Assembly (NCBI RefSeq): GCF_003431825.1
Contig: NZ_CP020083.1
Coordinates: 2,766,501 to 2,830,500 of the forward strand
DNA: 64,000 nucleotides
Source: Blastomonas fulva
GTDB taxonomy: Bacteria > Pseudomonadota > Alphaproteobacteria > Sphingomonadales > Sphingomonadaceae
Reading direction: 5' to 3'
The notes beneath the pieces were generated by a model. It saw only the letters and a program-made list of their open reading frames with translations. It did no database searches and was not told where the DNA came from. Below are positions 7,946-16,901 of this stretch, piece by piece. The first letter of the stretch is position 1. Each line of letters begins with the position of its first letter. Made by a program: the position numbers and the translations under genes.

Positions 7946-9190
7946 TCAATCCGCCGTCAGCAATTGATCGACCGCCGCTATCTCGGACTTCAGCCACATC
8001 GTCTCGGACAGGTTGCGTGATCCGCTTGCGTCCAGCAGCGCCGTGAGCGCCTGCTTCTTGACGCCGAGCGATTCACCATGCGCTGGCTCGACATCCAGCG
8101 CGATATCCAGAAGATGGATCGCTTCCAGCGGTCGCCCTGCAATAACATGAACGCTTGCCTGATGCGCGAGAGCTGAAGGACCGCCGGCCAGCATCACCAG
8201 ATCGTCGTTCACCGCCGAACGCGGCACATGATACAGCTCCGTGGTGCCATCCTCGTAATGGAACCAGCCCGAATATTCTTCCCAGATGGTCTTGACTGAC
8301 CAGCTCACCTTACCGTGGAATTCTCCGATGGTCAGGTTCTCGGGCAGTTTCACATCGCGCATAAGCTCGTGAACCGTGCGGCCCGCATTCATCCCGTCGA
8401 GCGTATAGTCGCGGATATAGGTGATGGCGCCGATCATCCTGTCGATATCGGCACGAATTTTTCTAGCGCCTCGGATCGGCTCGCCATGCCCGGTGATGAT
8501 GATCTCGGCATCGAGCGCCTTCAGCTTTTCAAGGCTCTTCAACGTGTTCCACACCAGCCGTGGCTTGTCCCCCCGCAGCGTGCAGAAAAACGGCATCGAC
8601 AGCCATACCGGACCCACCAGGTTACCGGTGAACGCAATCCTTTCGTCCGGCAGCCATACGATCAGGTTGTCGACTGTCTCGCCCTCGGGCGCGTGGATCA
8701 GTTCGAATCTACGGCCGCCCTGTTTGAAGGCATGGTGCCGGTCGACCATCAGGTCGGGGAACACGTTGGGGGCGGGTTTGGGAGTGCCGCCGCGCTTGAG
8801 CGTGCTGCCCCACAGCTTGCGGCTGCGCGGCCCGAAGAACGGCTGCAGCCGCTTCATGTCGCCCCATGCCTCGGTGAAACCCGGCCCGCCGATGACGACA
8901 GTCTCCGCCTCGCGGAAATCGGGCACGCCGCCGAAATGATCGGCATGGCTCTGGGTCAGGATGATGTGCCGCAGCGGCCCGCTGCGTTTCGGGGATATCA
9001 GGCTCAGGTTGCGCTCGGCATTGTCCATGAAGCCTGTGTTGACCATCACGTCGCCGTCGGCGGTGTTGACCAGATACAGGTTAGAGATGTCGTTTACCTG
9101 CCAGACGAAGTCGGTGACCGGGATCGCCTCTGCCTGGCTGTCGCCAGCCCGTACCAGGCCTGCGAGCGCTGGCTTTGCATTGTCCTTCAT
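7946..9190 (-). CDS. MBL-fold hydrolase with alkylsulfatase-type C-terminal region
   Basis: 414-residue metallo-beta-lactamase-fold protein. The canonical HxHxDH metal motif appears as Q80-S-H82-A-D84-H85: the first His is Gln, the other three ligands are kept. A later TGHGEPIRG supplies another possible His ligand. The region from about 230 on (MNAGRTVHELMRDVKLPE and an EYSGWFHYEDGTTELY segment) resembles the dimerisation part of alkyl/aryl sulfatases of the SdsA/BDS1 group. Substrate unknown. It overlaps the next gene upstream by four bases and forms an MBL-MDR-SDR operon with paralogues at 36-43 kb. Confidence 0.85.
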   Translation of the reverse strand: MKDNAKPALAGLVRAGDSQAEAIPVTDFVWQVNDISNLYLVNTADGDVMVNTGFMDNAERNLSLISPKRSGPLRHIILTQSHADHFGGVPDFREAETVVIGGPGFTEAWGDMKRLQPFFGPRSRKLWGSTLKRGGTPKPAPNVFPDLMVDRHHAFKQGGRRFELIHAPEGETVDNLIVWLPDERIAFTGNLVGPVWLSMPFFCTLRGDKPRLVWNTLKSLEKLKALDAEIIITGHGEPIRGARKIRADIDRMIGAITYIRDYTLDGMNAGRTVHELMRDVKLPENLTIGEFHGKVSWSVKTIWEEYSGWFHYEDGTTELYHVPRSAVNDDLVMLAGGPSALAHQASVHVIAGRPLEAIHLLDIALDVEPAHGESLGVKKQALTALLDASGSRNLSETMWLKSEIAAVDQLLTAD

Positions 9191-10203
9191 GGCGCGCTGT
9201 CTCCGAACTCGATCATCACCTTGGCCGACTGCGGCGTGGCGGCGATCTCCAGCCCTTCCATGATCCGCTCGAACGGCAGATGGTGGCTGATGATCGAGCG
9301 GATCTGCTGTTTCAGCCGCGGCATGGCGGCCACCACATCGGGAAACTCGCTAGGATAGCCTACTGCGCTGGTGATCGTCATCTCGCTGGTCAGCATCGGG
9401 CCTGCGGGAAGCTCGATCGGCTTCATATAGGCCGCCGTGATCACATGCCGGGCATGCTTCTTAGCCATCGACACCACCTGAGATAGGATCGCAGGGCCTC
9501 CCGCCGCGTCGATATATGCGTCGGTGGAAGCACGTTCACGACCGAAGTACATTTCGCGCCCGTGAAGGTCCTTGATCCGCTCGACGGCATCCTCGCGTGC
9601 AGGGTTGATGGTCCTTGCCCCCAGTCTGCGTGCGCGCTCCAGCCTTTCTTCTGCCAGATCGAGCGCGATGACGTCGCAGCCCCGGTCGACCGCCCACATC
9701 ACCATGCCAAGCCCGATCGGCCCGCAGCCAAAGATGACGAGCCTTGTGCCTGCCTGCGCTTCGGCGCGATTGACCCCGTGCAGGGCCACGGCCAGCGGCT
9801 CGCACATCGCAGCGATGTCATAGGGAATGCCCGCAGGGATCGGCAGGATGGAATCACCAAGCCGTGCCTCGCGAACCAGCAACTCCTCCGTAAACGCGCC
9901 CTCCGGTCCGCCGCTGCCAATGAAGCTGGGCGTGTTCATGGGATTGACGATAACCGGCTGACCCAGCGCAATATCATTGACCGCGCTGCCGACGAACATC
10001 ACTTCGCCTGCACCTTCATGTCCCAACGCGGTCGTGCCATCGGCGTTCTGGCTCATCCCGCCAACCTTGATATAGCTCAGGTCGCTGCCGCAGATCCCGC
10101 ACGCCTTCATCTTGATGACCACATCGTTCGGACCGGGCTCGGGTCGTTGGTATTCATCCACACGAACATCGTTAACGGCGTGAATTGTGAGCAGGCGTCC
10201 CAT
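9187..10203 (-). CDS. MDR-family zinc-type alcohol dehydrogenase
   Basis: 338-residue medium-chain dehydrogenase of the threonine/sorbitol dehydrogenase type. Catalytic zinc ligands are visible as C38 in CGICGSD and H62-E63 in GHEGAGEV, and the nucleotide motif GCGPIGLG follows. The four-cysteine structural zinc lobe is missing: the corresponding stretch (VNPMNTPSFIGSGGPEG) has no Cys. It would oxidise a secondary alcohol with NAD(P). Translationally coupled to the MBL gene and 10 bases downstream of the SDR gene. Paralogue of the MDR at 37 kb, sharing the GYPSEFP motif. Confidence 0.9.
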   Translation of the reverse strand: MGRLLTIHAVNDVRVDEYQRPEPGPNDVVIKMKACGICGSDLSYIKVGGMSQNADGTTALGHEGAGEVMFVGSAVNDIALGQPVIVNPMNTPSFIGSGGPEGAFTEELLVREARLGDSILPIPAGIPYDIAAMCEPLAVALHGVNRAEAQAGTRLVIFGCGPIGLGMVMWAVDRGCDVIALDLAEERLERARRLGARTINPAREDAVERIKDLHGREMYFGRERASTDAYIDAAGGPAILSQVVSMAKKHARHVITAAYMKPIELPAGPMLTSEMTITSAVGYPSEFPDVVAAMPRLKQQIRSIISHHLPFERIMEGLEIAATPQSAKVMIEFGDSAP

Positions 10204-10213
10204 CGGTCTGTCC

Positions 10214-11008
10214 TTATCCCCGGATCATGTAGCCGCCGTCGACCTTGATGGTCTCACCGGAAATGAAAGATGATGCATCCGAACACAGGAAAGCGCCGAT
10301 GCCTTCGAAATCGGCGACAGCGCCCGTCCGTTTCATCGGGGTGATCGGCGCATAATGGCCGTTGAGATACTGCACGGCAGGGCCATCGGCAGGCCCCATC
10401 ATCGGGGTGATGATCAGGCCCGGCGCGACGACGTTGGCGCGGATGCCAAATGCGCCCAGTTCGGCTGCCAGACACCGGATCACGGCGGCAACAGCGCTTT
10501 TGGATGCGGCATATTCGGCCTTGCCCGCCAGCCCCTGGAACATCGAAAGGCTGCCGCATGCCACCAGGCTTCCGCCCGGCTCGCCCGCTTCTGCCCGCGC
10601 CTTCATGTGCCGTGCGCCTTCGCGCAAAGTGAAGAATGCGCCATCGAGCGCGGTCTTCTGAAAATCGTGCCAGTGGTCGGTCGGCATGTCGAAGATCGAA
10701 TTGTAGCGCGGCGATGCCCCCGAATTGGCAAACACGCAGTCGATCCGCTCGAAATCGGCCATCAACTGGTCGTAGCCAGCAAGGATCGCCTCTTCTGACG
10801 AGACATCGACGATGTAGGTTTCCACCCGCCGGGCGCCTGCATCCAGCAACACCTGCCTGGCCGCGGCATTCTTCTCGGCGTTGCGTGCCCAGATCGCCAC
10901 GTCTCCGCCCATCCGTGCGATGCCGGTCGCAAACCCCAGGCCGATACCGCCATTGCCGCCGGTCACCAGCGTCACCTTTCCGGTGCAATCAAACAGGCCG
11001 TTGCCCAT
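10214..11008 (-). CDS. SDR-family oxidoreductase (paralogue of the SDR at 36 kb)
   Basis: 264-residue classical SDR with G17-xxx-G21-I-G23, a catalytic Ser in CGSLSM and a YAASK motif, ending in a typical VDGGYM segment. The ATG preceded by GAGGAGACAGCTT was chosen; upstream in-frame starts lack a ribosome site. It heads the SDR-MDR-MBL operon. The start MGNGLFDCTGKVTLVTGGNG and the motif CGSLSMFQGL are nearly repeated in the 36-kb paralogue, so the two arose by duplication or were acquired as a pair. Probably an NAD(P)-dependent hydroxyl/ketone dehydrogenase; substrate unknown. Confidence 0.9.
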   Translation of the reverse strand: MGNGLFDCTGKVTLVTGGNGGIGLGFATGIARMGGDVAIWARNAEKNAAARQVLLDAGARRVETYIVDVSSEEAILAGYDQLMADFERIDCVFANSGASPRYNSIFDMPTDHWHDFQKTALDGAFFTLREGARHMKARAEAGEPGGSLVACGSLSMFQGLAGKAEYAASKSAVAAVIRCLAAELGAFGIRANVVAPGLIITPMMGPADGPAVQYLNGHYAPITPMKRTGAVADFEGIGAFLCSDASSFISGETIKVDGGYMIRG

Positions 11009-11073
11009 AAGCTGTCTCCTCGTTTCGCGGGCGACCATGGCCGAGGAGCCGTTGGCTTTCCAGCCCGGACCCA

Positions 11074-11087
11074 ATCGCTTTGGCGAT
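11074..11087. promoter_or_regulatory. putative operator, perfect ATCG-N6-CGAT palindrome
   Basis: AATCG-CTTTGG-CGATC lies in the gap between the divergent SDR and VOC genes. It is a member of the cluster-wide palindrome set with both tetramer halves intact. Confidence 0.5.
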
Positions 11088-11162
11088 CAATGCGCAGGCG
11101 GGGAGGACACGCACAATCCGGCCCTGCTAGATGGTGGCGCTCACCCATGAAAGGCCCCGCTT

Positions 11163-11633
11163 ATGATGACCGGCCATCACTATCAGAATGCCTATATCTG
11201 CGACGATATCGACGCCGCGATCGCCGCTTTCGGGCAGCGGGCGGACATCGCTGATGTGCGCCCCTTCGATGTCGAACAGATGCTCTGGACGCCCGCGGGA
11301 ATGAAGCGGGTTGCAACACGGCTGGCGTTCATCTGGACTGGCGATCTGCAATATGAGCTGATTCAGGTGGTGGCCGATGACAGCGGGCTCTATGCCAACT
11401 TTGCCGACAACGGCGGCCTGCTCCATTTTCACCATGTTTGCATGCGCGTGCCCGAATGGGAGCCGTTTCGCGCGGCGGTGTCGCAGCAGGACCTGCCCGT
11501 TGTGCTGGAACGCGCCAATGAAGGCGATCAGCTGAAGTTTCTCTACCTCGATGGACGCAGCTTCTGCGGGCATTATCTGGAATATTGCTGGATGACTGAT
11601 GAGATGTGGGCTCGGCTTGGTGGTCCGGCGTGA
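11163..11633 (+). CDS. VOC/glyoxalase-fold protein
   Basis: 156-residue vicinal-oxygen-chelate protein with two beta-alpha-beta-beta-beta repeats. Likely metal-site residues are an early His/Asn near GHHYQNAY, the Glu of LQYELIQVV, a His in LLHFHHVCMRV and the Glu of GHYLEYC. VOC members include methylmalonyl-CoA epimerases, lyases and dioxygenases. Position and motifs do not decide between them. Its stop overlaps the GTG start of the next SDR gene (GTGA), so the two are translated together. Confidence 0.82.
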   Translation: MMTGHHYQNAYICDDIDAAIAAFGQRADIADVRPFDVEQMLWTPAGMKRVATRLAFIWTGDLQYELIQVVADDSGLYANFADNGGLLHFHHVCMRVPEWEPFRAAVSQQDLPVVLERANEGDQLKFLYLDGRSFCGHYLEYCWMTDEMWARLGGPA

Positions 11634-12421
11634 CCGATCTGGCGCAGCGTTATGGTCCTTGGGCAGTTATTGCCGGGGGGTCAGAGGGGGTCGGCGCGGC
11701 GTTCGCGCATCAGCTTGCCGATGCGGGAATCAATCTGCTGTTGATTGCGCGCAATGCCGCCACGCTGGCGGGAGTCTCTGCCGAGATAACAGCCGCCCAC
11801 ACCGTGCACGTGAGGACCGCAGTGATCGACCTTGCAGCGGACGACATGGCCGACAAGGTGGCCGCCTCGACCTCCGACATTGATGTTGGTCTGCTGGTCT
11901 ACAATGCTGGTGCCGCCTCGGGCCCGCAACTGGTCATCGACCAGAGCCCGGACGAGATCATGCGGTTGATTCGCCTCAACACCATTGGGCAGACTCTGCT
12001 GGCCAGGCATTTTGGGCAGTCGATGGCCGCGCAGGGCAGGGGCGGCATCATCCTGCTGGGGTCGATGGGCGCAAATGCTGGCTGCATGCAGCTCGCGGTG
12101 TACAGCGCGGTGAAGGCCTATACTCTGACCTTTGCCGAAGGGCTTTGGGCAGAGTTGCACCCGTTGGGGATCGATGTGGCCGCGCTGATGATCGGGCGGA
12201 CCCGCACACCCGCGCTTGAGCGGTCCGAATATGGCCAGGACAGCGGCATTCCTGCGGCCGAGCCAGACGATATCGCGCGATTTGCGCTTGCGAATCTGGG
12301 CGCCGGACCGGTGCTCGTCCCGCCGGAACTGGAGGCGGCTTTTCTGGCATTGCGGGCCATGCCCCGCCGCCAGGCAGTGGAAACGATGACGCGGGCGCTT
12401 GCCCCGCAAACACGCCGGTAG
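11630..12421 (+). CDS. SDR-family oxidoreductase, GTG start
   Basis: 263-residue short-chain dehydrogenase starting TDLAQRYGPWAVIAGGSEG after the initiator, the usual start of this SDR subgroup. The GTG overlapping the previous stop was therefore preferred over an ATG eight codons upstream. The nucleotide motif is GGSEGVG and the active site is Y-SAV-K. The subgroup often serves as a reductase of fatty or steroid ketones. It is the middle gene of a VOC-SDR-VOC operon. Confidence 0.85.
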   Translation: MTDLAQRYGPWAVIAGGSEGVGAAFAHQLADAGINLLLIARNAATLAGVSAEITAAHTVHVRTAVIDLAADDMADKVAASTSDIDVGLLVYNAGAASGPQLVIDQSPDEIMRLIRLNTIGQTLLARHFGQSMAAQGRGGIILLGSMGANAGCMQLAVYSAVKAYTLTFAEGLWAELHPLGIDVAALMIGRTRTPALERSEYGQDSGIPAAEPDDIARFALANLGAGPVLVPPELEAAFLALRAMPRRQAVETMTRALAPQTRR

Positions 12422-12447
12422 CGCCCGGCCAACAGGGAGAACACAGG

Positions 12448-12825
12448 ATGCTGAGCGTTGCGCGTTACGGAACCCGCGATCTGGCGCGGGCCACAGAATT
12501 CTATGATGTCATTGCGGCGCTGCTCGGCGCGCGGCGAGTGATGGAGCGCGACGAGCTTGTCGCCTATAAAGGGGCAGACGGCGGCATGTTCCTGATCGGT
12601 CTTCCATTCGCGGGCGAAGCCAGCGTGGGCAACGGGTCGCAGGTCGGCTTTTCGGCACCCAGCAGAGACATCGTCGATGCGGTACATGCCGAAGCGATTG
12701 CGCTGGGAGGTACCTGTGAAGGCCCTCCGGGAGTGCGCGGGCCCGATGGTCCCAATGGCTTTTATGCTGCCTATTTCCGCGATCGGGATGGCAACAAGAT
12801 CATGGTGATGCGGGTCGGCCCCTGA
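12448..12825 (+). CDS. small VOC/glyoxalase-superfamily protein
   Basis: 125-residue single VOC module (SVARYGTRDLARATEFYDVI at the start, FRDRDGNKIMVMRV at the end, where the final Asp/Asn-Lys strand is typical). Third gene of the VOC-SDR-VOC operon. A GGGAGAACACAGG ribosome site precedes the ATG. Members of this size are often glyoxalase-like proteins of unknown substrate. It converges on the Rieske operon with only 37 bases between. Confidence 0.8.
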   Translation: MLSVARYGTRDLARATEFYDVIAALLGARRVMERDELVAYKGADGGMFLIGLPFAGEASVGNGSQVGFSAPSRDIVDAVHAEAIALGGTCEGPPGVRGPDGPNGFYAAYFRDRDGNKIMVMRVGP

Positions 12826-12862
12826 GAGGGCAACAGGGTCTCGCTGGTCGTGCGGGCATCCG

Positions 12863-13195
12863 TCAGGCGTCTGCAGGTGCGCGCGAAATCGGAAGTCGCT
12901 GGCGATTGATCGCGTGCTTCGCTTCATCGGGACCCTGCACCTCGACCGCCAGCGCGACATGAGCATAGCTCAGCGTCAGCAGCATCAAGGTGCGCTGCCG
13001 CTCGTCGTGCTCGGCGAGCGGGGTTGCATCGAGCAGGGCAAGCGCGGACGCCAGAAGCGGCGTCATCACCTCATAGAATTCTTGCCGCGCCTGCGCGCCG
13101 TGCACCGTGCGCAGCCGGTCGCGTTCGGCTGCCGTCGTCCCGGCCCATTCGGCAACGAAGCGTTCGAGCGCTGCAAATCCCGCAGGCAGCATCAT
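12863..13195 (-). CDS. 110-residue protein coupled to the Rieske oxygenase
   Basis: Small acidic, mostly helical protein; no family recognised. Tandem ATG codons overlap the Rieske gene's TGA, so the two are translationally coupled and probably work together. It is about the size of, but shows no clear sequence match to, the small beta subunits of ring-hydroxylating dioxygenases: it lacks their aromatic-rich sheet pattern and looks alpha-helical (RQEFYEVMTPLLASALALLD). It could be a stabilising partner of the oxygenase. Confidence 0.75.
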   Translation of the reverse strand: MMLPAGFAALERFVAEWAGTTAAERDRLRTVHGAQARQEFYEVMTPLLASALALLDATPLAEHDERQRTLMLLTLSYAHVALAVEVQGPDEAKHAINRQRLPISRAPADA

Positions 13196-14379
13196 GCGAT
13201 CTGCTCCGCCTGATAGGCAACCACGGCAGCTTCGACCATGTTGAACAGGTGACGACACAACGCCTCCTGCGTTTGAAAATGGATGTGCTCCAACGCTCCG
13301 CTGGAAAGCCCCCTTTGGCCCGCCTCGATCACCGCGACATCTTCGCAGTGCACATCGCGGGCGGTGCCCATGATCGCCTCGCGCCCAAATCGCTCGCTGG
13401 CATTGGCGTCATCGCCCACCCAATAGAGCCGGATCACGCCGCGCGACTGGGTGGCGGTGACGGGATAGACCACGTGGACGAAGTTCTGCAGCGGTGTCCC
13501 GAGCATGAAGAAGCTGGGGAAAAGCGCAAAATATGTGCGGTGGTGCGGCGTTGTCAGCAGCCCCTGCTCCATGGCGCGCGGGACCAGCCGCGCAAAGGCG
13601 TCGGCCAGCATCGGTGCGGGCCTGGGATCGGGGTTGGTCCAGATCGTCTGGGTGCGGTGCGGATCGTGGAAGGCGTATTCCTTGGGGTAGCCGAACGGGT
13701 TTTCTGCAGAGAACGCGCTCTGGCCGCTGCGCGGGTGGATGAAGCGCAGGTGGTAGTTCTCCTGAAAGTTGTCGTAGGTCAGCTTCCAGTTGGCGGCGAT
13801 GTCATAGCTGTACTCGCTGAACGTCGTCGCTCTTGCCACCGGCAGAGTTTCCATCTGATCGGCAAGCTCGCCGAGCCATTCCCGCAAGTCTTGCGGTTGT
13901 GCGGCAAAGTTGACGAAGATCATCCCTGCGCAAACGTCTAGCGCGACCTGCTTGAGCGCGCAGTCCCTTTTGTCGAGACCGAAGCTATCAAAGTCGGGTG
14001 CCGAGAGCAGGGCTCCGTCGCCTCCGAAGGTCCACATATGGTAAGGGCATGAAAAGGTTGCGCGCTTGCCTTGGACTTCCTCCACCAGCTGGGTTCCCCG
14101 GTGGGTGCACACGTTGTGGAAGGCGCGGAGCGTGCCGTCCTTGCCGCGGACGACTAACAGTGATGCGCCGAGTACTTCGAGCTCCCGCCTGACGAAGCTT
14201 CCTACATCGGGCAGTTCGCAGACATGGCCGATCTGCAGCCAGCTGCGCCTGAACACAGCTTCCCGCTCGAGTTCGAACCAGGCCGGGTCATAATAGGGCT
14301 TGGCCGGAATGGGGCGTGTTCCAAGGAATGCCACAGACTCGCTTGGAATCGGAACGAAGCCGGCTGGCTCGGTGGTCAT
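13192..14379 (-). CDS. Rieske non-heme iron oxygenase, alpha-type subunit
   Basis: 395-residue ring-hydroxylating oxygenase. The Rieske 2Fe-2S motif is C91-x-H93 with C111-x2-H114. The mononuclear iron site is H210 and H215 in ENYHLRFIHP with D347, and D203 is the likely bridging aspartate. It would add oxygen to the substrate or demethylate it, using electrons from a reductase not encoded in the window. Downstream of the IclR gene with 122 bases between, and coupled to the small protein that follows. Confidence 0.95.
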   Translation of the reverse strand: MTTEPAGFVPIPSESVAFLGTRPIPAKPYYDPAWFELEREAVFRRSWLQIGHVCELPDVGSFVRRELEVLGASLLVVRGKDGTLRAFHNVCTHRGTQLVEEVQGKRATFSCPYHMWTFGGDGALLSAPDFDSFGLDKRDCALKQVALDVCAGMIFVNFAAQPQDLREWLGELADQMETLPVARATTFSEYSYDIAANWKLTYDNFQENYHLRFIHPRSGQSAFSAENPFGYPKEYAFHDPHRTQTIWTNPDPRPAPMLADAFARLVPRAMEQGLLTTPHHRTYFALFPSFFMLGTPLQNFVHVVYPVTATQSRGVIRLYWVGDDANASERFGREAIMGTARDVHCEDVAVIEAGQRGLSSGALEHIHFQTQEALCRHLFNMVEAAVVAYQAEQIA

Positions 14380-14501
14380 GGTGATCTCACCCCAATATCC
14401 TACCAGAGGCAGGTCTCAGTGGCTCTTCGGACACAACAAGCCCGGAAGCGGCTCCCGTTTCGGGGCGACCTCCGGGTTTTGTGTATTGTGTGGGCTTTGA
14501 C

Positions 14502-15305
14502 TCAGGCCGCCGAGGACATCGGCAGCACCGATGCGCTAAGTTGTGACTGCTCATCACAGCGTGCGAGCGCCTGGGTCAGTAACCTGTGCAGCGTCTCGGG
14601 GTCGATCTGATGCGACGGCTCGTAGACGAAGCCGATAGCGATTGGACGGTTGGGCGCCTGGTTGGGGAGAAGTACCGCGCAAGTATCGGCAATCGATCCG
14701 AACCCTGCCATCCCGCAGGCATAGCCGGCAGCGCGTACCTGTTCGACCTTGGCCGACATCTCGGGGAACGAGAATTTCCGGTCTTCGCTCGCTTCGGCGT
14801 TGAGGCGGCGGATGGTGCCATCGCGGCGGGGCTGCATGATCGTGGAGAGGAGCAGGAGGCCTGCAGCGCTATCCGTCATGCGCTCCTGCATGCCGCTGCC
14901 AAAGCCCTGGCTGCGCGCCGTGGCGAGCGTGGAGTTGCCACCGCGCCAGCTGAAGATCTGCACATTAAGGCCGACCATGCCGAACACCGCAATGGCAAGG
15001 CCTGTCTGTGCCACCAGCCGATCGACCATGGCCATCAGCTGGCCGTCGCGGATGTATTCGGGCTGTGCGACCGAGCCCAGCAGGGCTGCACGCGGCGTCG
15101 GTGAGTAGGAGCGGCTGACCGGATCCTTATACAGCAGACCCAGGTTCACAAGGCTTGAGAGCAGTTCGGAGGTGCTGGACTGCGGCCGATTGTAGCGCCG
15201 GACGATGTCCATCACGGTTGCCTCGGTGTGATTATCATCAAAAAAATCAAGAACTTCGATGACGCGGTTGGCAATTTTTGCCTTGTTTGACTCTGTCGAG
15301 CGCAT
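14502..15305 (-). CDS. IclR-family transcriptional regulator
   Basis: 267 residues: an N-terminal winged helix-turn-helix (about 10-75, VMDIVRRYNRPQSSTSELLSSL) and a C-terminal effector domain of about 180 residues with the GMVGLN...FGSGMQERM region. IclR proteins commonly control aromatic and CoA-ester pathways and bind a pathway metabolite. It lies between the acyl-CoA synthetase operon, which is transcribed towards it, and the Rieske gene, transcribed from it in the same direction. Local control of the Rieske operon is a reasonable inference. Confidence 0.9.
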   Translation of the reverse strand: MRSTESNKAKIANRVIEVLDFFDDNHTEATVMDIVRRYNRPQSSTSELLSSLVNLGLLYKDPVSRSYSPTPRAALLGSVAQPEYIRDGQLMAMVDRLVAQTGLAIAVFGMVGLNVQIFSWRGGNSTLATARSQGFGSGMQERMTDSAAGLLLLSTIMQPRRDGTIRRLNAEASEDRKFSFPEMSAKVEQVRAAGYACGMAGFGSIADTCAVLLPNQAPNRPIAIGFVYEPSHQIDPETLHRLLTQALARCDEQSQLSASVLPMSSAA

Positions 15306-15386
15306 TGTTTTCTCCTCTCACTAATGAACACAGTTGTTGGCTAACGCTGAGGGCGAGTCAACATAAAAGTGAGAAGGTGTAATTTT

Positions 15387-16901
15387 TTAGTTCCGTTTTG
15401 CGACCAAGTCCTTGAAAATCTGCCGGATGACGGGGCGGTCGATCTTCATTGAAGGGTTGCGCGGAAGGCAGTCTGCGATATGCCATGCCACCGGCACATG
15501 CGTTGCCGGCAACAGATTGCGCAGATGTGCCTCCATCGATTCGACCGTTGGGGGCGAGGTTCCAGGTGACGGAACCACCATAGCGGCGGGCGCCTGGCCC
15601 AGCCGAGGATCAGGCAGGTGGACCACGGCTGCTTCGGTAATCGCAGGGTGGCGTAGCAAGGCATTCTCGATCACGTCGGGGAGGATTTTGAATCCGCCGC
15701 GCATGATCGCGCTGTCCGACCGGCCCTGGAGGAAAAGGAACCCGTCTTCGTCGATCCGCCCCAGGTCGGACGTCTGGATCCAGCCTGACCCGATGCGGGG
15801 CGATATCACTTCGACCCGGCCTCCGCTATTGGGCCCGAGCACCGCCCCGCTCTCCGGATCGACGATGCGAATCTGAGCCCCCGGCAGCGGCAGGCCGACA
15901 CTGCCCAATTTCTTGCGTCCCCATTTTGCGTGGAGCGGCAGCGACCAGGCACAAACCGGGCCACCAAACTCCGTCGCTCCGTAAGATAACAGGACCGGGA
16001 TGCCATAGTGATCCTCGAACGCACGCTGCAAGTCCGGCGAAAGGGGTGCCGCGCCGACCCCCATGGCCTTGATCGATGCAAGGTCCGCAACCGGAATGTC
16101 GGCGTCCAGCAACGCCTGCATGCTCGCCGGAGGAATGCCGCTGTGGGCAGGGCGATGGCGCACAACATATTGGTGCCAGGCATCGATGCTGAACCGGTCG
16201 AGCAGACATGCCCGCTGCCCGCGAACCAGCGTCGGCACGGTCGAATAGATGCCGGAGATATTGCCGAGCGGAAAATAGAGCAGATAGGGTGGCAGGTCCG
16301 CTGCGCTCTTTTGCGCTTCTGCAGTGAGCGCGTGTGCCCCGATCAGGCTTTCGGCAATCATCTGGTGCCGGATCGGAAACTGCTTGGGCGGACCGGTGGT
16401 GCCGCTGGTCAGAATTTCCAGCAATGGCGCTTCTGGCCCGGTGCGCTGGGCGGCAATACCCAGTGCGCGCGCTGCCCCTTCGATCGGGCCAATGGCGTCG
16501 TGGTCCAGCACGATACCGGCAATGCCCTCTGTCGCCAGGATCGTGCCGATTGGCGCGGCCAGATCAACCTCGTCAAGGATTGCGACCGCCGGTTCCAGCT
16601 TTGCGATCTGCTGGGCGATGACAGCCGCTGACTGGAACGGATAGATCATCCTTACAGTCCGCTTGGCTGCCAGCAGACCTAGCAGTGTGGCAATCGACGA
16701 CGGCCGATTGCGCGGCACAAAGGCTACAGGCGCGTTCGGACCGACACCACTCGCTTCAATCTGCTGTTCGACCGATGATGCCATGTAAGCCAGTTCGCCC
16801 CAACTGGTCCAACGCCCCTCGAACTCGATGGCGGGTCGGTCGCAATCGCGCGCCAGTGCCTGCCGGACCATGTCGGCCAGCAAAGGCACGGTGTCAGGCA
16901 A
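15387..16901 (-). CDS. AMP-dependent acyl-CoA synthetase
   Basis: 504-residue ANL-superfamily ligase that activates a carboxylic acid as adenylate and then CoA thioester. The P-loop is TSGTTGPPK at 165-173. LSYGATEFGG is the A5-type motif, LGRIDEDGFLFLQGRSD the hinge region and PSMKIDRPVIRQ the C-terminal lysine segment. Likely the entry enzyme of the pathway, feeding the dehydrogenase, hydratase and thiolase. It overlaps the CaiB gene by eight bases. Confidence 0.92.
   Translation of the reverse strand: MPDTVPLLADMVRQALARDCDRPAIEFEGRWTSWGELAYMASSVEQQIEASGVGPNAPVAFVPRNRPSSIATLLGLLAAKRTVRMIYPFQSAAVIAQQIAKLEPAVAILDEVDLAAPIGTILATEGIAGIVLDHDAIGPIEGAARALGIAAQRTGPEAPLLEILTSGTTGPPKQFPIRHQMIAESLIGAHALTAEAQKSAADLPPYLLYFPLGNISGIYSTVPTLVRGQRACLLDRFSIDAWHQYVVRHRPAHSGIPPASMQALLDADIPVADLASIKAMGVGAAPLSPDLQRAFEDHYGIPVLLSYGATEFGGPVCAWSLPLHAKWGRKKLGSVGLPLPGAQIRIVDPESGAVLGPNSGGRVEVISPRIGSGWIQTSDLGRIDEDGFLFLQGRSDSAIMRGGFKILPDVIENALLRHPAITEAAVVHLPDPRLGQAPAAMVVPSPGTSPPTVESMEAHLRNLLPATHVPVAWHIADCLPRNPSMKIDRPVIRQIFKDLVAKRN

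Noticed and set aside
14440..14490. CCCGGA...TCCGGGTTTTG hairpin between the Rieske and IclR genes
   Set aside because: Would act on the plus strand where no gene is transcribed; probably chance pairing in GC-rich DNA.
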